The notes under the pieces are model-generated. The model ran no database searches and was not told the origin of the DNA. It was given only the letters and a program-made list of their open reading frames with translations. The position numbers and the translations under genes were made by a program. This document shows, in pieces, positions 53,659 to 62,609 of a stretch of 64,000 bases of DNA. This stretch comes from Okeanomitos corallinicola TIOX110. Lineage in GTDB: Bacteria; Cyanobacteriota; Cyanobacteriia; Cyanobacteriales; Nostocaceae. How positions within the stretch are numbered: position 1 is the stretch's first letter; every line of letters begins with the position of its first letter. The stretch spans positions 1,467,318 through 1,531,317 of the forward strand of contig NZ_CP150886.1 in NCBI RefSeq assembly GCF_038050375.1, written 5' to 3'.

Positions 53659-54606
53659 CTAAGAGAGTTTTAAACCTGTTCCCTGTTCCTTGCTGTATGT
53701 TTGCCATCCTTGCCAACGTCCCTGTAATGATGCTTGTAATTTTTTGGTGGCAATTGTGCCTTGATTGGGGAATAATCTCAGCCATTGAATTATGCCAAAA
53801 CTTTCTCTTGTGCCTATAAATATCGCCCAGAATATAAAGATTATGCGCTGGAAAAATGAGAGATGCTCTAACAAAGCTAAAGTTTCATTATGAACTAAAT
53901 TAGTAAAGGCAATATCATTAAAACTTTGGCGTTGATCTTCATCAAACCGTTGGGCTGGATAATGATCTACTGCTACATTAGGATCATAAATAATTTTCCA
54001 ACCGCTGCGTTTGAGAGTTAGGGTAAATGCCATTTCAAAGTGAACTTGTGCGCCAGTACCACGCATTCTTTGATCAAACTTTAATTTATCTATGGCTTGG
54101 GTGCGAAAACTCATATTTACGCCCTTGAGAATATCAACTTCGCGGGGTTTTCCTACTCCTAAATGATGATTGCCAATTACTCGCCCAAACCACTGTAAAC
54201 GCCCTACTAAGGTAGAAGAACCATCCTCTATTTTTTCACCTTGATATACCCAATCACGGCCACCCACTGCACCTATGCAACTATCGCTGAGAAAATGAGC
54301 AGTAATTTTTTCTAGCCAGTCAATATGGGGAGCAGCATCATCATCAGTGATGGAAACTATATCTCCCTTCACCGCTGCTAGTCCAGCATTGAGCGCCGCT
54401 ACTACTCCTGGTTGAGTAACTGTGACAATTTGTAAGGGTAAGTTATGAGGATGAAAGCCGTTTAAAAATTGCCAAGTTGCTTCATCGGTATCTCTGACTG
54501 TGACAATTACTTGATCAACGGGTTTAGTTTGAGCTTGTAGAGCTAACAGACAGCGTGATAAATCTTGAGGACGGCGATAGGTGGGGATGAGAACTGTGTT
54601 CCTCAT
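53659..54606 (-). CDS. glycosyltransferase, family 2
   Basis: 315 residues, GT-A fold. VLIPTYRRPQDLSRCLLAL at the start, DTDEATWQFL, and the metal-binding DxD in ISITDDDAAPH-type sequence (IVSITDDDAAPHIDW). RGTGAQVHFEMAF fits the acceptor region. It overlaps the preceding GT4 gene by 83 bp in a different frame, an unusually long overlap that couples the two genes. Confidence 0.9.
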   Translation of the reverse strand: MRNTVLIPTYRRPQDLSRCLLALQAQTKPVDQVIVTVRDTDEATWQFLNGFHPHNLPLQIVTVTQPGVVAALNAGLAAVKGDIVSITDDDAAPHIDWLEKITAHFLSDSCIGAVGGRDWVYQGEKIEDGSSTLVGRLQWFGRVIGNHHLGVGKPREVDILKGVNMSFRTQAIDKLKFDQRMRGTGAQVHFEMAFTLTLKRSGWKIIYDPNVAVDHYPAQRFDEDQRQSFNDIAFTNLVHNETLALLEHLSFFQRIIFIFWAIFIGTRESFGIIQWLRLFPNQGTIATKKLQASLQGRWQGWQTYSKEQGTGLKLS

Positions 54607-55726
54607 TTTTGCTTAACTCTTCAAATAAATTGATATAGGTTTGTGCCATATTTATCCAGCTATGTTGTTCAGAAATAGTACGAGCCACTTTACCCATTTG
54701 TTGACGTAGGGTGCGATCGCCATTTAATAATTTCAAAGCATCAGCTAAAGCATCAACATCGTCACATTCAGGTAAAACAATTCCACAAGCTGGAGTGATT
54801 AAATCCGCAGCACCAGTAGTTCTGGCAGTAATTACCGGTAAACCGCAAGCCATTGCTTCAATTACTACTAATCCAAAGGGTTCATAACGGGAAGGAAACA
54901 CAAAAAAATCTGATGCCTGATGAAGTTTTGGCATATCACGGCGATAACCTAAAAAATGAACCCGATCACTTAATTTTAATTTTTCAACCTTTTGAGGATA
55001 GGGACTATCTTTAGTTTCACCAACAACTGCTAAATGTAAATCGGGAACTTTTACCAAAGCATGAAGTACGGTATCTAAGTTTTTTCGAGAGATCCGAATA
55101 TCTCCCGCAAACATAGCTAAAGTAACATTTTCTGGTAAACCTAATTGTTGACGAGAAGCGACACCTGGAGAAAATTCTTTTAAGTCAACACCATTAGCAA
55201 TAACATGAATTTTATCACGAGGAACACCAATGTCAACTAATTCATTTGCTACTCTATTTGATACAGCAACTACTACTTTAGTCTGAGAAAAAGCCCGTTT
55301 TTCCCAATAGGAATTAATGGCAGTATATAACCACTGATATAAACCATATAAATTCTTATGTTCACGGGAAATATGTACAGGGGATTTCCACCAAGAACTA
55401 TGAACAAAATGTACAGCATTTACATCAGTAGCACCTCTAGTAATTGCCCCGTTCACTTTAATTACATCAAATTTATGACGATATTTATTTAACCAGTTAC
55501 CACTTTTTTGAGCAAAGATAATATTCCGCAGAAATTCTGTAGGATATCCATCTATAGAAATGGGAATCCAATTGACTAAACTATTTTCTTTTAACTCAGG
55601 TGCTACTTCACTAGCTAACAGTGTTAAGTGATAACCGCGACGGATTGCTTCTAAAGCCACCTCATAATTTACTCGCCCTTGACCATCACCTTTTTTGATT
55701 TTGTGAGTAACAATACAGATTTTCAT
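54524..55726 (-). CDS. glycosyltransferase, family 4
   Basis: 400 residues. THKIKKGDGQGRVNYEVALE glycine-rich loop, VSNRVANELVDIGVPRDKI, and EPFGLVVIEAMACGLPVI with the Glu-x7-Glu motif. The last 30 residues (SSHPHLSPSSRFITLSVSST) are low in family character and are read across the start of the GT2 gene, so the original stop may have been lost and the tail extended. Confidence 0.88.
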   Translation of the reverse strand: MKICIVTHKIKKGDGQGRVNYEVALEAIRRGYHLTLLASEVAPELKENSLVNWIPISIDGYPTEFLRNIIFAQKSGNWLNKYRHKFDVIKVNGAITRGATDVNAVHFVHSSWWKSPVHISREHKNLYGLYQWLYTAINSYWEKRAFSQTKVVVAVSNRVANELVDIGVPRDKIHVIANGVDLKEFSPGVASRQQLGLPENVTLAMFAGDIRISRKNLDTVLHALVKVPDLHLAVVGETKDSPYPQKVEKLKLSDRVHFLGYRRDMPKLHQASDFFVFPSRYEPFGLVVIEAMACGLPVITARTTGAADLITPACGIVLPECDDVDALADALKLLNGDRTLRQQMGKVARTISEQHSWINMAQTYINLFEELSKNEEHSSHPHLSPSSRFITLSVSSTSSN

Positions 55727-55777
55727 CTATCAAATCTCCCTTGTAAATTAATAAAATACTTGTCAAATAATTAATTA

Positions 55778-56767
55778 TCAAGTACCCAGTAATTTATTAG
55801 TTAACTTAGTGGGTATAAAACTAAGCAGTAATGCTGCTAAAGTCCGTAAATTAAACTTTTGTTCTTGTAGTGCTTGCCAAAATAAAGAACGGGCATCAAG
55901 ATTTTTTTGATCGCGCATTAAGCCAATACCTAAAGTTGTATGTGCTTCTAACCAAAGTTTTCTAAAATGTGGATGAAACTTCCGTATCTGTGGATTATTC
56001 ATAAAAATTTGATAACAGAAAATGGCACTTTTAGCATTACGAATTTTGGTTTTGATATTGCGTCTACCACTCATATTAGTGTCGGTTTGCTCATGGTTAC
56101 GATAATAGGTTAATTTTTCTGAATCATAATATAAACCATACCCGGTAATACAACACAAGTAAGTAATATATAAATCCCACATTCCCCCAACTTCTGAAGG
56201 AACACCATCCCAGTCAATTAAACCATTACGAATTACACAAGCTGAAGCTGTGGGTATACTTTTATCAACTAAGCCAATTTTTTGGAAATCTTCATAAACT
56301 CCAGAAGCTAACTGATTACGTTTATAAAACCGCGAGAATTCCTCAGTTGTAGAAGCATCAATTTTACCCTTACTGTCAATAATATATTGATCAGAAAAAG
56401 CCAGAATTAAATTAGAATTTGCTTCCAAATGGGGGATTAGTTTAGCTAAAAAATTTTGAGACCACATATCATCATCATGGAGACTGGCGACATATTTACC
56501 CCTAGCCATTTGAAAGGCATTCATCTGATTTTTGAGCATTCCCACATTTTCTGGATGTTGCCAAAATTTAATTCGTGGATCAGCAAAAGATTCTATCAAA
56601 TGTTGAGGATTTGTAGAACTGCAATTATCAGAAACAATAATTTCTAGGTTTTGATAAGTCTGATTAACTGCACTATAAATTGCCTGTTTGAGATATTCTG
56701 GGCGGTTATAAGTAGGAATAATAACACTTACCAGTGGTTCAGATAAATTAGCATTGATAGACATCAT
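55778..56767 (-). CDS. glycosyltransferase, family 2
   Basis: About 329 residues; two adjacent ATGs (56767, 56764) follow a GTG and any could start. SVIIPTYNRPEYLKQAIYSA, then SDNCSSTNPQHLIES, and the DxD in ASLHDDDMWSQNF. A GT-A inverting enzyme. The C-terminal third is helical (LLSFIPTKLTNKLLG). It lies 52 bp upstream of the GT4 gene and belongs to the same minus-strand run. Confidence 0.9.
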   Translation of the reverse strand: MMSINANLSEPLVSVIIPTYNRPEYLKQAIYSAVNQTYQNLEIIVSDNCSSTNPQHLIESFADPRIKFWQHPENVGMLKNQMNAFQMARGKYVASLHDDDMWSQNFLAKLIPHLEANSNLILAFSDQYIIDSKGKIDASTTEEFSRFYKRNQLASGVYEDFQKIGLVDKSIPTASACVIRNGLIDWDGVPSEVGGMWDLYITYLCCITGYGLYYDSEKLTYYRNHEQTDTNMSGRRNIKTKIRNAKSAIFCYQIFMNNPQIRKFHPHFRKLWLEAHTTLGIGLMRDQKNLDARSLFWQALQEQKFNLRTLAALLLSFIPTKLTNKLLGT

Positions 56768-56861
56768 CACAACTCGCTATATCAGATAATTTTTGTGATG
56801 CAGATTCCCTGAATCATAGAAAAATAGATAATTTATAAAATGCCATGATGGCAAGAAATTA

Positions 56862-58028
56862 TCATACATTCAACAAACTATTAACTTCAGTTTTATGGGT
56901 AAGCTTTTGTTGATAAATTGTCTCTAAAAACCGTAATGCTGTTGGCACGGGACTATAATTTTCAATTGCCCACTTACGACCTTCTAAAGCAATTCTTTCC
57001 AGAATTTCTGGATCATCGGCTATTCTATCTACTGCTGCTGGAAGATGATCTAAATCTATGCCAATATAATGTCGCCAATTTTCAGGCATTGTAGGTAAAT
57101 AAACACCATATTTATCAAAATCTACATGGAAAGTAGCACATCCAGCCGCCAAAGACTCCCATAACCGCCAACTATCCCACTGAATAACAGTATTTGACTT
57201 TAACCTCAACTTAGTTAAAACTCTTTGGAGATTACGATTAACTAAACTGCCAGAATTATTAGGCCAAGAAGGTACAAAAAAACCACCAAAACAAGCACAA
57301 GCCGCCGAATTTTTTAACCGTTGGTAGTAACTGGGATAGTGCCTTGCACCAGTCTGTTGCCAATGTAAAAAATGATATGGCTCTTGAGAATAGTTAGCTT
57401 TATTATCAACACTATTATTAATTTCCAACAACTTACTGATTTTTGGCATTAATAAGCTAGAGCTAATATTTCTCACTGGATGACCTGTTTTCCAGTGTCG
57501 GAAATTTATTAAAATCTGTTTTTTCCTATCCTGAAAGTTTGGTAGTTCTATCAATTCTTGCAAGATGCGATTGCTTAGTCCAAAATTCCAGGGATAGAAG
57601 TTTTTTGGATATTTTAAGTGCCGATTGTAATGAGTTCTGAAAATAAAATCAAACTGTTTATACTCAGGGTATTGATTATAGTCTTGATCATTATCATTAC
57701 CATCCAAGTAAACAGTTAAATATTTGCGCTGCTTGTGAAATAAATTTTTAGGCAGAGCATGATTACTATTGAACCAGTTATGACTAAATACTACTATTGA
57801 ACAATCATTAGGAGTTATATCTGGAGAATGACGAAACAGATATTCCTGAGTATTTGGTGATTCTTGCCAATAATTAATATTGGAAAAAAATGATATGCCT
57901 AGTTCTCGCAAACCTTCTGCTAAACAAATAAACAAATGTTGAAACTGATCACCTCCCTCAACATCTGTTCTAGGTAAACAGAAAAAATAGATTCGGTCAT
58001 TAAAATTAGCTAATTGATCACTAATCAT
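56862..58028 (-). CDS. putative glycosyltransferase (GT-B-like), uncertain family
   Basis: 388 residues. No strong N-terminal motif; GGDQFQHLFICLAEGLRELG could be a donor loop. The C-terminal part SWRLWESLAAGCATFHVDFD, then YGVYLPTMPENWRHYIGIDL and an ending ERIALEGRKWAIENYSPVPT are typical of glycosyltransferase family-1-like and exostosin-like proteins (a glutamate in the WESLAAG block). In the polysaccharide run next to the HepA-like gene. Sugar unknown. Confidence 0.65.
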   Translation of the reverse strand: MISDQLANFNDRIYFFCLPRTDVEGGDQFQHLFICLAEGLRELGISFFSNINYWQESPNTQEYLFRHSPDITPNDCSIVVFSHNWFNSNHALPKNLFHKQRKYLTVYLDGNDNDQDYNQYPEYKQFDFIFRTHYNRHLKYPKNFYPWNFGLSNRILQELIELPNFQDRKKQILINFRHWKTGHPVRNISSSLLMPKISKLLEINNSVDNKANYSQEPYHFLHWQQTGARHYPSYYQRLKNSAACACFGGFFVPSWPNNSGSLVNRNLQRVLTKLRLKSNTVIQWDSWRLWESLAAGCATFHVDFDKYGVYLPTMPENWRHYIGIDLDHLPAAVDRIADDPEILERIALEGRKWAIENYSPVPTALRFLETIYQQKLTHKTEVNSLLNV

Positions 58029-58082
58029 ACTATTGTCTATTTTGATGGTTGAAGATTATTTAGTAGTACACCAAGTTTGTTT

Positions 58083-59912
58083 TTATCTGACTTCATTTTG
58101 GACTTGATAATATTGCCAAAATTTACCACGCTGTTCTAATAAATCTTGATATGTTCCCTGCTCTACAACTTGCCCTTGTTCCAAAACAACAACCTTATCT
58201 GCTTTAGCAATTGTAGAAAGACGATGGGCAATGACAATTACTGTTTTGCCGACGGTAAATTTATCTAACAACTCTTGAATTACCTGTTCTGTAATTGCAT
58301 CTAAAGCACTGGTTGGTTCATCTAAAATTAGAATTTCTGGATCTCTTACCAATGCCCGAGCAATAGCAATTCTTTGTTGTTGTCCTCCAGATAATTGCAC
58401 ACCATCAGCACCAATGATGGTATCCAAACCTTGAGGTAATTTGTCAATAAATTCTAGAGCATTTGCCAGGCGTGCAGCTTCTATAATTTCTGCCTCAGTT
58501 GCTGCTAATGTGCCATAGGAAATGTTGTTGCGAATGGAGGTATTGAAGATAAAAGTTTTTTGGCTAACTATCGCCATTCTCCGACGGAGAGAGCTAATAT
58601 CAAACTTTTTCAAATTTACCCCATCTATGAGAATTTTTCCATCTCTTGGCTCATAAAATCTAGCAATTAAATCTGCAAGTGTAGTTTTACCACCCCCAGA
58701 TGCACCAACTAAAGCAACCATTTTCCCTTTTTCAATTGTTAAGGTAATATCCTTGAGGACAAGATGATTAGGCTCATAACCAAAATTAACAGCGATAATA
58801 TCTATAACTCGCTTTAAGCCTGCAAATTGAAGATGACCATTTTGAAAATAGGTTTTATCTTCGGTTTTGAGCAAATCTTTTATATTTTCTACAGCACCAG
58901 CTTGGGTACTTAAAAAAGCTATGACTCCATTTAAATCTTGAGTCATTGGCACAAGTCGAAACAATACAAAGAAGAAAGTTAATAAAGTCGAAACTTCCAT
59001 TAATCCTGTTACCAGTGCCACACAAATCATCGTAATCAGAATTAAAGTAGATAAACTCTCAGCTAAAGGCCTAACAGATAAGGAAACCCAATAAACTCTC
59101 TTCCAAGCCTTTACTATATTGCCACTGGCTTGATAATATCTTTGCTGTTCAAATTCTTGAGTAGAATAGGCATGAACTGTACGGATACCTTCGATAAACT
59201 CTAATGCCCTAGCGGTAAAATTATCATTAGTTTTAGTAATAGCAAAACTACGTTCTCTAATCTTTTTGTTTAAGGTTGATAATCCTACCGCTAAAAGACT
59301 AAATAATAAAATCGAAACTATTGAGAGTTGCCAGGATAAAACAAATAAAGAAACCGAATAAACTATCAGAGTTAAACCTCTGGTGGTTAAAAAAGATATA
59401 CCCCCAACAATTTGTCTAATTCTCTCCATTTCATTGGTGAGAGTATTAATTAATTCTCCAGAACTTTTTTTGCCAAAATAACTCAGATTTTGAGCCGCTA
59501 ACTGTTCAAAGATACTTTTACGGAGATGATGTACTAAATTGACCTCACTATTTTGTACGCAAAAAGAACTTACATAGTTAAATACTGCTCGCATACAAGT
59601 AGTGATAACAATCAGAGCCGATACTCTATATAAGCGCTCTAGCGTTGATTTATTAACACCTAAAATCAAAATATCAAACCAGTCAATTCCTGTTTTCACT
59701 GGTTCAGCATTAGGAGTAGTTAAGCTTTGTAGGAAGACTAATAAAAAACCTAAACCAAAACCTTCAAAACTAGCGGCTAAAACAGAAAAAACTATAGCTA
59801 AAACAGCTATTAACCGAAAGTGTTTAAATTCTCGGATAATTAAATGATTATTTTTCCAAAAGTTGGTAGTTTTGAAAATCTTTAATATTAATCGAGAAAA
59901 TTTGAGATACAT
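58083..59912 (-). CDS. hepA: ABC exporter, fused permease and ATPase (HepA-like)
   Basis: 609 residues. Six hydrophobic segments in residues about 30-330, then the ATPase: Walker A GASGGGKTT at 403-411, signature LSGGQQQR at 507-514, Walker B ILILDE at 527-532, and the His of AHRLSTI. A half-transporter acting as a homodimer. Length and layout match HepA of Anabaena, which is required for deposition of heterocyst envelope polysaccharide. The HepC-like gene and glycosyltransferases beside it support this. Distinguishing it from other MsbA-type exporters rests on context. Confidence 0.78.
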   Translation of the reverse strand: MYLKFSRLILKIFKTTNFWKNNHLIIREFKHFRLIAVLAIVFSVLAASFEGFGLGFLLVFLQSLTTPNAEPVKTGIDWFDILILGVNKSTLERLYRVSALIVITTCMRAVFNYVSSFCVQNSEVNLVHHLRKSIFEQLAAQNLSYFGKKSSGELINTLTNEMERIRQIVGGISFLTTRGLTLIVYSVSLFVLSWQLSIVSILLFSLLAVGLSTLNKKIRERSFAITKTNDNFTARALEFIEGIRTVHAYSTQEFEQQRYYQASGNIVKAWKRVYWVSLSVRPLAESLSTLILITMICVALVTGLMEVSTLLTFFFVLFRLVPMTQDLNGVIAFLSTQAGAVENIKDLLKTEDKTYFQNGHLQFAGLKRVIDIIAVNFGYEPNHLVLKDITLTIEKGKMVALVGASGGGKTTLADLIARFYEPRDGKILIDGVNLKKFDISSLRRRMAIVSQKTFIFNTSIRNNISYGTLAATEAEIIEAARLANALEFIDKLPQGLDTIIGADGVQLSGGQQQRIAIARALVRDPEILILDEPTSALDAITEQVIQELLDKFTVGKTVIVIAHRLSTIAKADKVVVLEQGQVVEQGTYQDLLEQRGKFWQYYQVQNEVR

Positions 59913-60065
59913 AAGCGGCAGTTAGGTTAATTAAAAAACTCAATCTAGTAGTCCTGATAAAAAGATGAAGGTTCAGAATATGGAAACTTAAATTAAAGTC
60001 ATAATTTGGTAATTCCCATTTAATTTTATATTCTGAATTCTTCAATTACAGGTAATTTGATTTAC

Positions 60066-61010
60066 TTACATTGGAGAACGACGAATAAAACGTCCAACAG
60101 CAGATCCAAACATAATTTCTAATTTTTGCCCAATTAACTTTGCTTTTGAATAAAGTTGAATTGGTGCTTGGCTATGTTGCCAATATAATTTATCAGTAAT
60201 AGTAGGAGGATTACCTTCTAAAGCACTGAGCATCAATTTTTTACGCCAGGGTTTAACATGAGGTACAGTGGCATGAGACATGATAGTTCCACCAGGAATA
60301 AAATCCATGCCATCAGGCCCAACGGTTGTTAAAGGGCATTTTGTTAGCATTAATGCTAAATTTAAATATGTCTGATCTCCATAAAGATATGGGGAATTGT
60401 GAAAGGAATTATCAGCATACAAATCTTCTAAATTTGTATATCCTGCTATTTCCCCTATTTCTTCTAATTTCTGCCAAAGTGTCAGGATAGATTTACAGCT
60501 TTTATGGACACCAATAAACCCACTGTTATAGTGATAATTTAATTCACGCTCACACACAAAACCATTATTTTCAGCGAATTCTTTCCATGCTAAACGTTTA
60601 GGATGATTTGCCGGAACTAAATACCAAGAATCACCACAAAGTGCAATGCCTCGACTTACCCAATTTTCATAAAAATCCCACCGACACTTATTGACAATAT
60701 CAGGATCGAAATAAAATAAAGCATCAACATCCGGGCAGTATTTTTCCCATAATAGAGACATAAAATCAGGTTTATAAAAACCTAAATGTTTCCAAGTTTT
60801 GATCTGTACAAATCTAATTACACAATCTTCGGCTATGGAGAATTCTTGATACTCATTTTTTACTTGAATATCTCTAGCCCAAGGTGGTAAATTACCACGA
60901 TATCCTGCCCAAAATACCCCTCTAAAACCTTTCTGATATAGGGAGTTTACTAATGCTCCCACTCCGTAGTGGTAGTCTTTTTCAAAAACAGTACAAATTG
61001 CTGTACGCAT
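60066..61010 (-). CDS. glycosyltransferase, GT8-like (GT-A)
   Basis: 314 residues from ATG 61010; a TTG at 61061 would add 17. TAICTVFEKDYHYGVGALVN at the start and the DxD equivalent in ALFYFDPDIVNKC point to a GT-A enzyme of the GT8-like kind. Later blocks: ELNYHYNSGFIGVHKSCKSI, YGDQTYLNLALML, GGTIMSHATVPHVKPW. Placed between the HepC-like and HepA-like genes, so it probably acts on the same glycan. Confidence 0.75.
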   Translation of the reverse strand: MRTAICTVFEKDYHYGVGALVNSLYQKGFRGVFWAGYRGNLPPWARDIQVKNEYQEFSIAEDCVIRFVQIKTWKHLGFYKPDFMSLLWEKYCPDVDALFYFDPDIVNKCRWDFYENWVSRGIALCGDSWYLVPANHPKRLAWKEFAENNGFVCERELNYHYNSGFIGVHKSCKSILTLWQKLEEIGEIAGYTNLEDLYADNSFHNSPYLYGDQTYLNLALMLTKCPLTTVGPDGMDFIPGGTIMSHATVPHVKPWRKKLMLSALEGNPPTITDKLYWQHSQAPIQLYSKAKLIGQKLEIMFGSAVGRFIRRSPM

Positions 61011-61141
61011 GACATTAATGATTTTAAAATTAGGTACATAATTCCCAGTTAAAATTATCAAAACAGGAAATAATTAAAGCCTTAATCAAAAAAATATACT
61101 AGGATAAATATATTTTCATCCTAGTATGTGTTGATTTTTAG

Positions 61142-61882
61142 CTATGATAATTTAGCTTTGATATGCCAGGATTTTATCACTTGATTTATGCCATTCACTG
61201 GAATGCTTTCTGTTGTCGAACTAAATTTAATTACATCTTCTAAACAGAGGTTATTAGATCCAATTAATTTCATTTCCCCACGCAAGATATTAAATAGTCT
61301 AGGTAGGTGATTTAGATGATATTTAGACATCCATAATCCTAATAATGTGGATTGATTATGTTTTCCAGTTGTACAAAAATTAATCATAGGAAAAATTTTC
61401 CCTCTCTCCCCGATTTGCCATTGATAAGAAAACAAAGATATTGAACCGTTTGATAATATCATTAGCGTCAATATCAACATTAAAGGACTTACCAAGATTA
61501 GTAAAATTAATGCCAATATGGGATGAATTACTGGTTGGATAAATTTGAAAAATTTGTTACTTGATTTTGGGCGATTATTTCTAGCAGATGGACTAATATA
61601 TATGGGTTTATTTGCCTTTTGACAGGCATCAAGCCAAAACTTTAGTGCAGCATCACCTAGTTTTGGATCTATGGTTACTAAATTAATGGGAGAATGTTGT
61701 AAACACTCAATTAATAATTGTTTATTTTCTAAAGGTAAATATGGTATTTGTGCATTTTTAGAAGACTTTACTAAAAGTTGACCTCTGCGCCAGTAGAGTG
61801 TAAAGTTTTGAGGATGAAAATTTTGGGGCTGCTGGGAAATAGTGTTGTGTTCTTGTAAGTTAGGTACAATTGAAATTGTCAT
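61142..61882 (-). CDS. hepC: sugar transferase-like protein with altered active site (HepC-like)
   Basis: 246 residues. A soluble N-terminal part (1-110) is followed by one hydrophobic segment (PILALILLILVSPLMLILTL, 121-140) and a phosphoglycosyl-transferase-like C-terminus (QWQIGERGKIFPMINF, then HLPRLFNILRGEMKLIGSNN). In active enzymes of this family the position of Asn191-His192 is the catalytic Asp-Glu (LDELPQL); both acids are replaced here, and the GPRP end is GSNN. HepC of Anabaena is a similar protein needed for the envelope polysaccharide. The role here could be regulatory rather than catalytic. Confidence 0.68.
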   Translation of the reverse strand: MTISIVPNLQEHNTISQQPQNFHPQNFTLYWRRGQLLVKSSKNAQIPYLPLENKQLLIECLQHSPINLVTIDPKLGDAALKFWLDACQKANKPIYISPSARNNRPKSSNKFFKFIQPVIHPILALILLILVSPLMLILTLMILSNGSISLFSYQWQIGERGKIFPMINFCTTGKHNQSTLLGLWMSKYHLNHLPRLFNILRGEMKLIGSNNLCLEDVIKFSSTTESIPVNGINQVIKSWHIKAKLS

Positions 61883-62396
61883 AAGTCTGAAAATTTAGAC
61901 GATAGCTAATGACTGATCTGAAAATAAAAATTCAGGTTGATTTGTGCATTTCTGTAAGTATGAAGATATACAGAAATCAGTGGGAATAATTAAGCAAGCA
62001 GCAATTCAAAAGGATGCAGAGTTATGGTGATTGGTGTTGTCTCTGCTCAGATGTAAAGGTCAATTTATCCTGTAACGTATTGATACATTAATTGAATTAC
62101 AGCTACTAATTTTTATGTAGCTATCAAGAAATGCTCTAATATTATTTATGTCCTTAATTTCTAGAATATAAGAATTACAGATTTTAAATGATGACTAATG
62201 AAATTCTTTAATAGTTCTTTAAGTAAATACCTGCTCTTTAAGTATTGTGTTAAGTTTTTATATTTCAGCTTATATTATTAACAAATACATTTAAAATATA
62301 ACCTAATTTTGGTAATAAAATAAACATACAAATTTAATTATTGTGAGAGAATACTATTTTATAGTATTTTATGAATTTATTTAGTAAAAATTAAAA

Positions 62397-62427
62397 GAGT
62401 AAAATGATTGACGTTTTCACTTTACCC
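62397..62427 (-). terminator. terminator-like hairpin below the Wzc-like gene
   Basis: On the minus strand GGGTAAAGTGA pairs with TCATTTTACTC (two G-T pairs) and is followed by TTTTAATTTTT. It lies about 180 bp after the Wzc-like stop. The plus strand also has a T-run, so it may work both ways. Confidence 0.55.
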
Positions 62428-62532
62428 TTTTTTAGTTTGTTATTTTTACAGTTAAATACTGGTGTTACCATCTAAATTACACCAGATTTTAGGTAAATTA
62501 AGTTACAAATATGAAGCGTAAAAATTTTGTGG

Positions 62533-62549
62533 TGCGGGCATCTTGCCCG
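62533..62549. repeat. GCGGGCATCTTGCCCGC hairpin repeat
   Basis: Stem GCGGGCA/TGCCCGC type with flanking GTGGT and CTC. It belongs to the same loose class as the ACAGGC hairpins at 21.4 kb. Confidence 0.5.
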
Positions 62550-62609
62550 CCTCTAATTTACCTCACTCAAACTAAATTCACTGGATGTTTTCAAAAATTG
62601 GCAATTGAT

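Larger units (their letters stand above)
61883..62609. other. 727-bp gene-free spacer upstream of hepC-like gene
   Basis: AT-rich, no coding sequence seen. It holds the promoter of the HepC-like gene, a hairpin with T-run (62397-62427), a smaller hairpin ATACTAT/ATAGTAT (62351-62367) followed by TTTT, and a GCGGGCATCTTGCCCGC hairpin repeat near 62533-62549. Confidence 0.5.
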
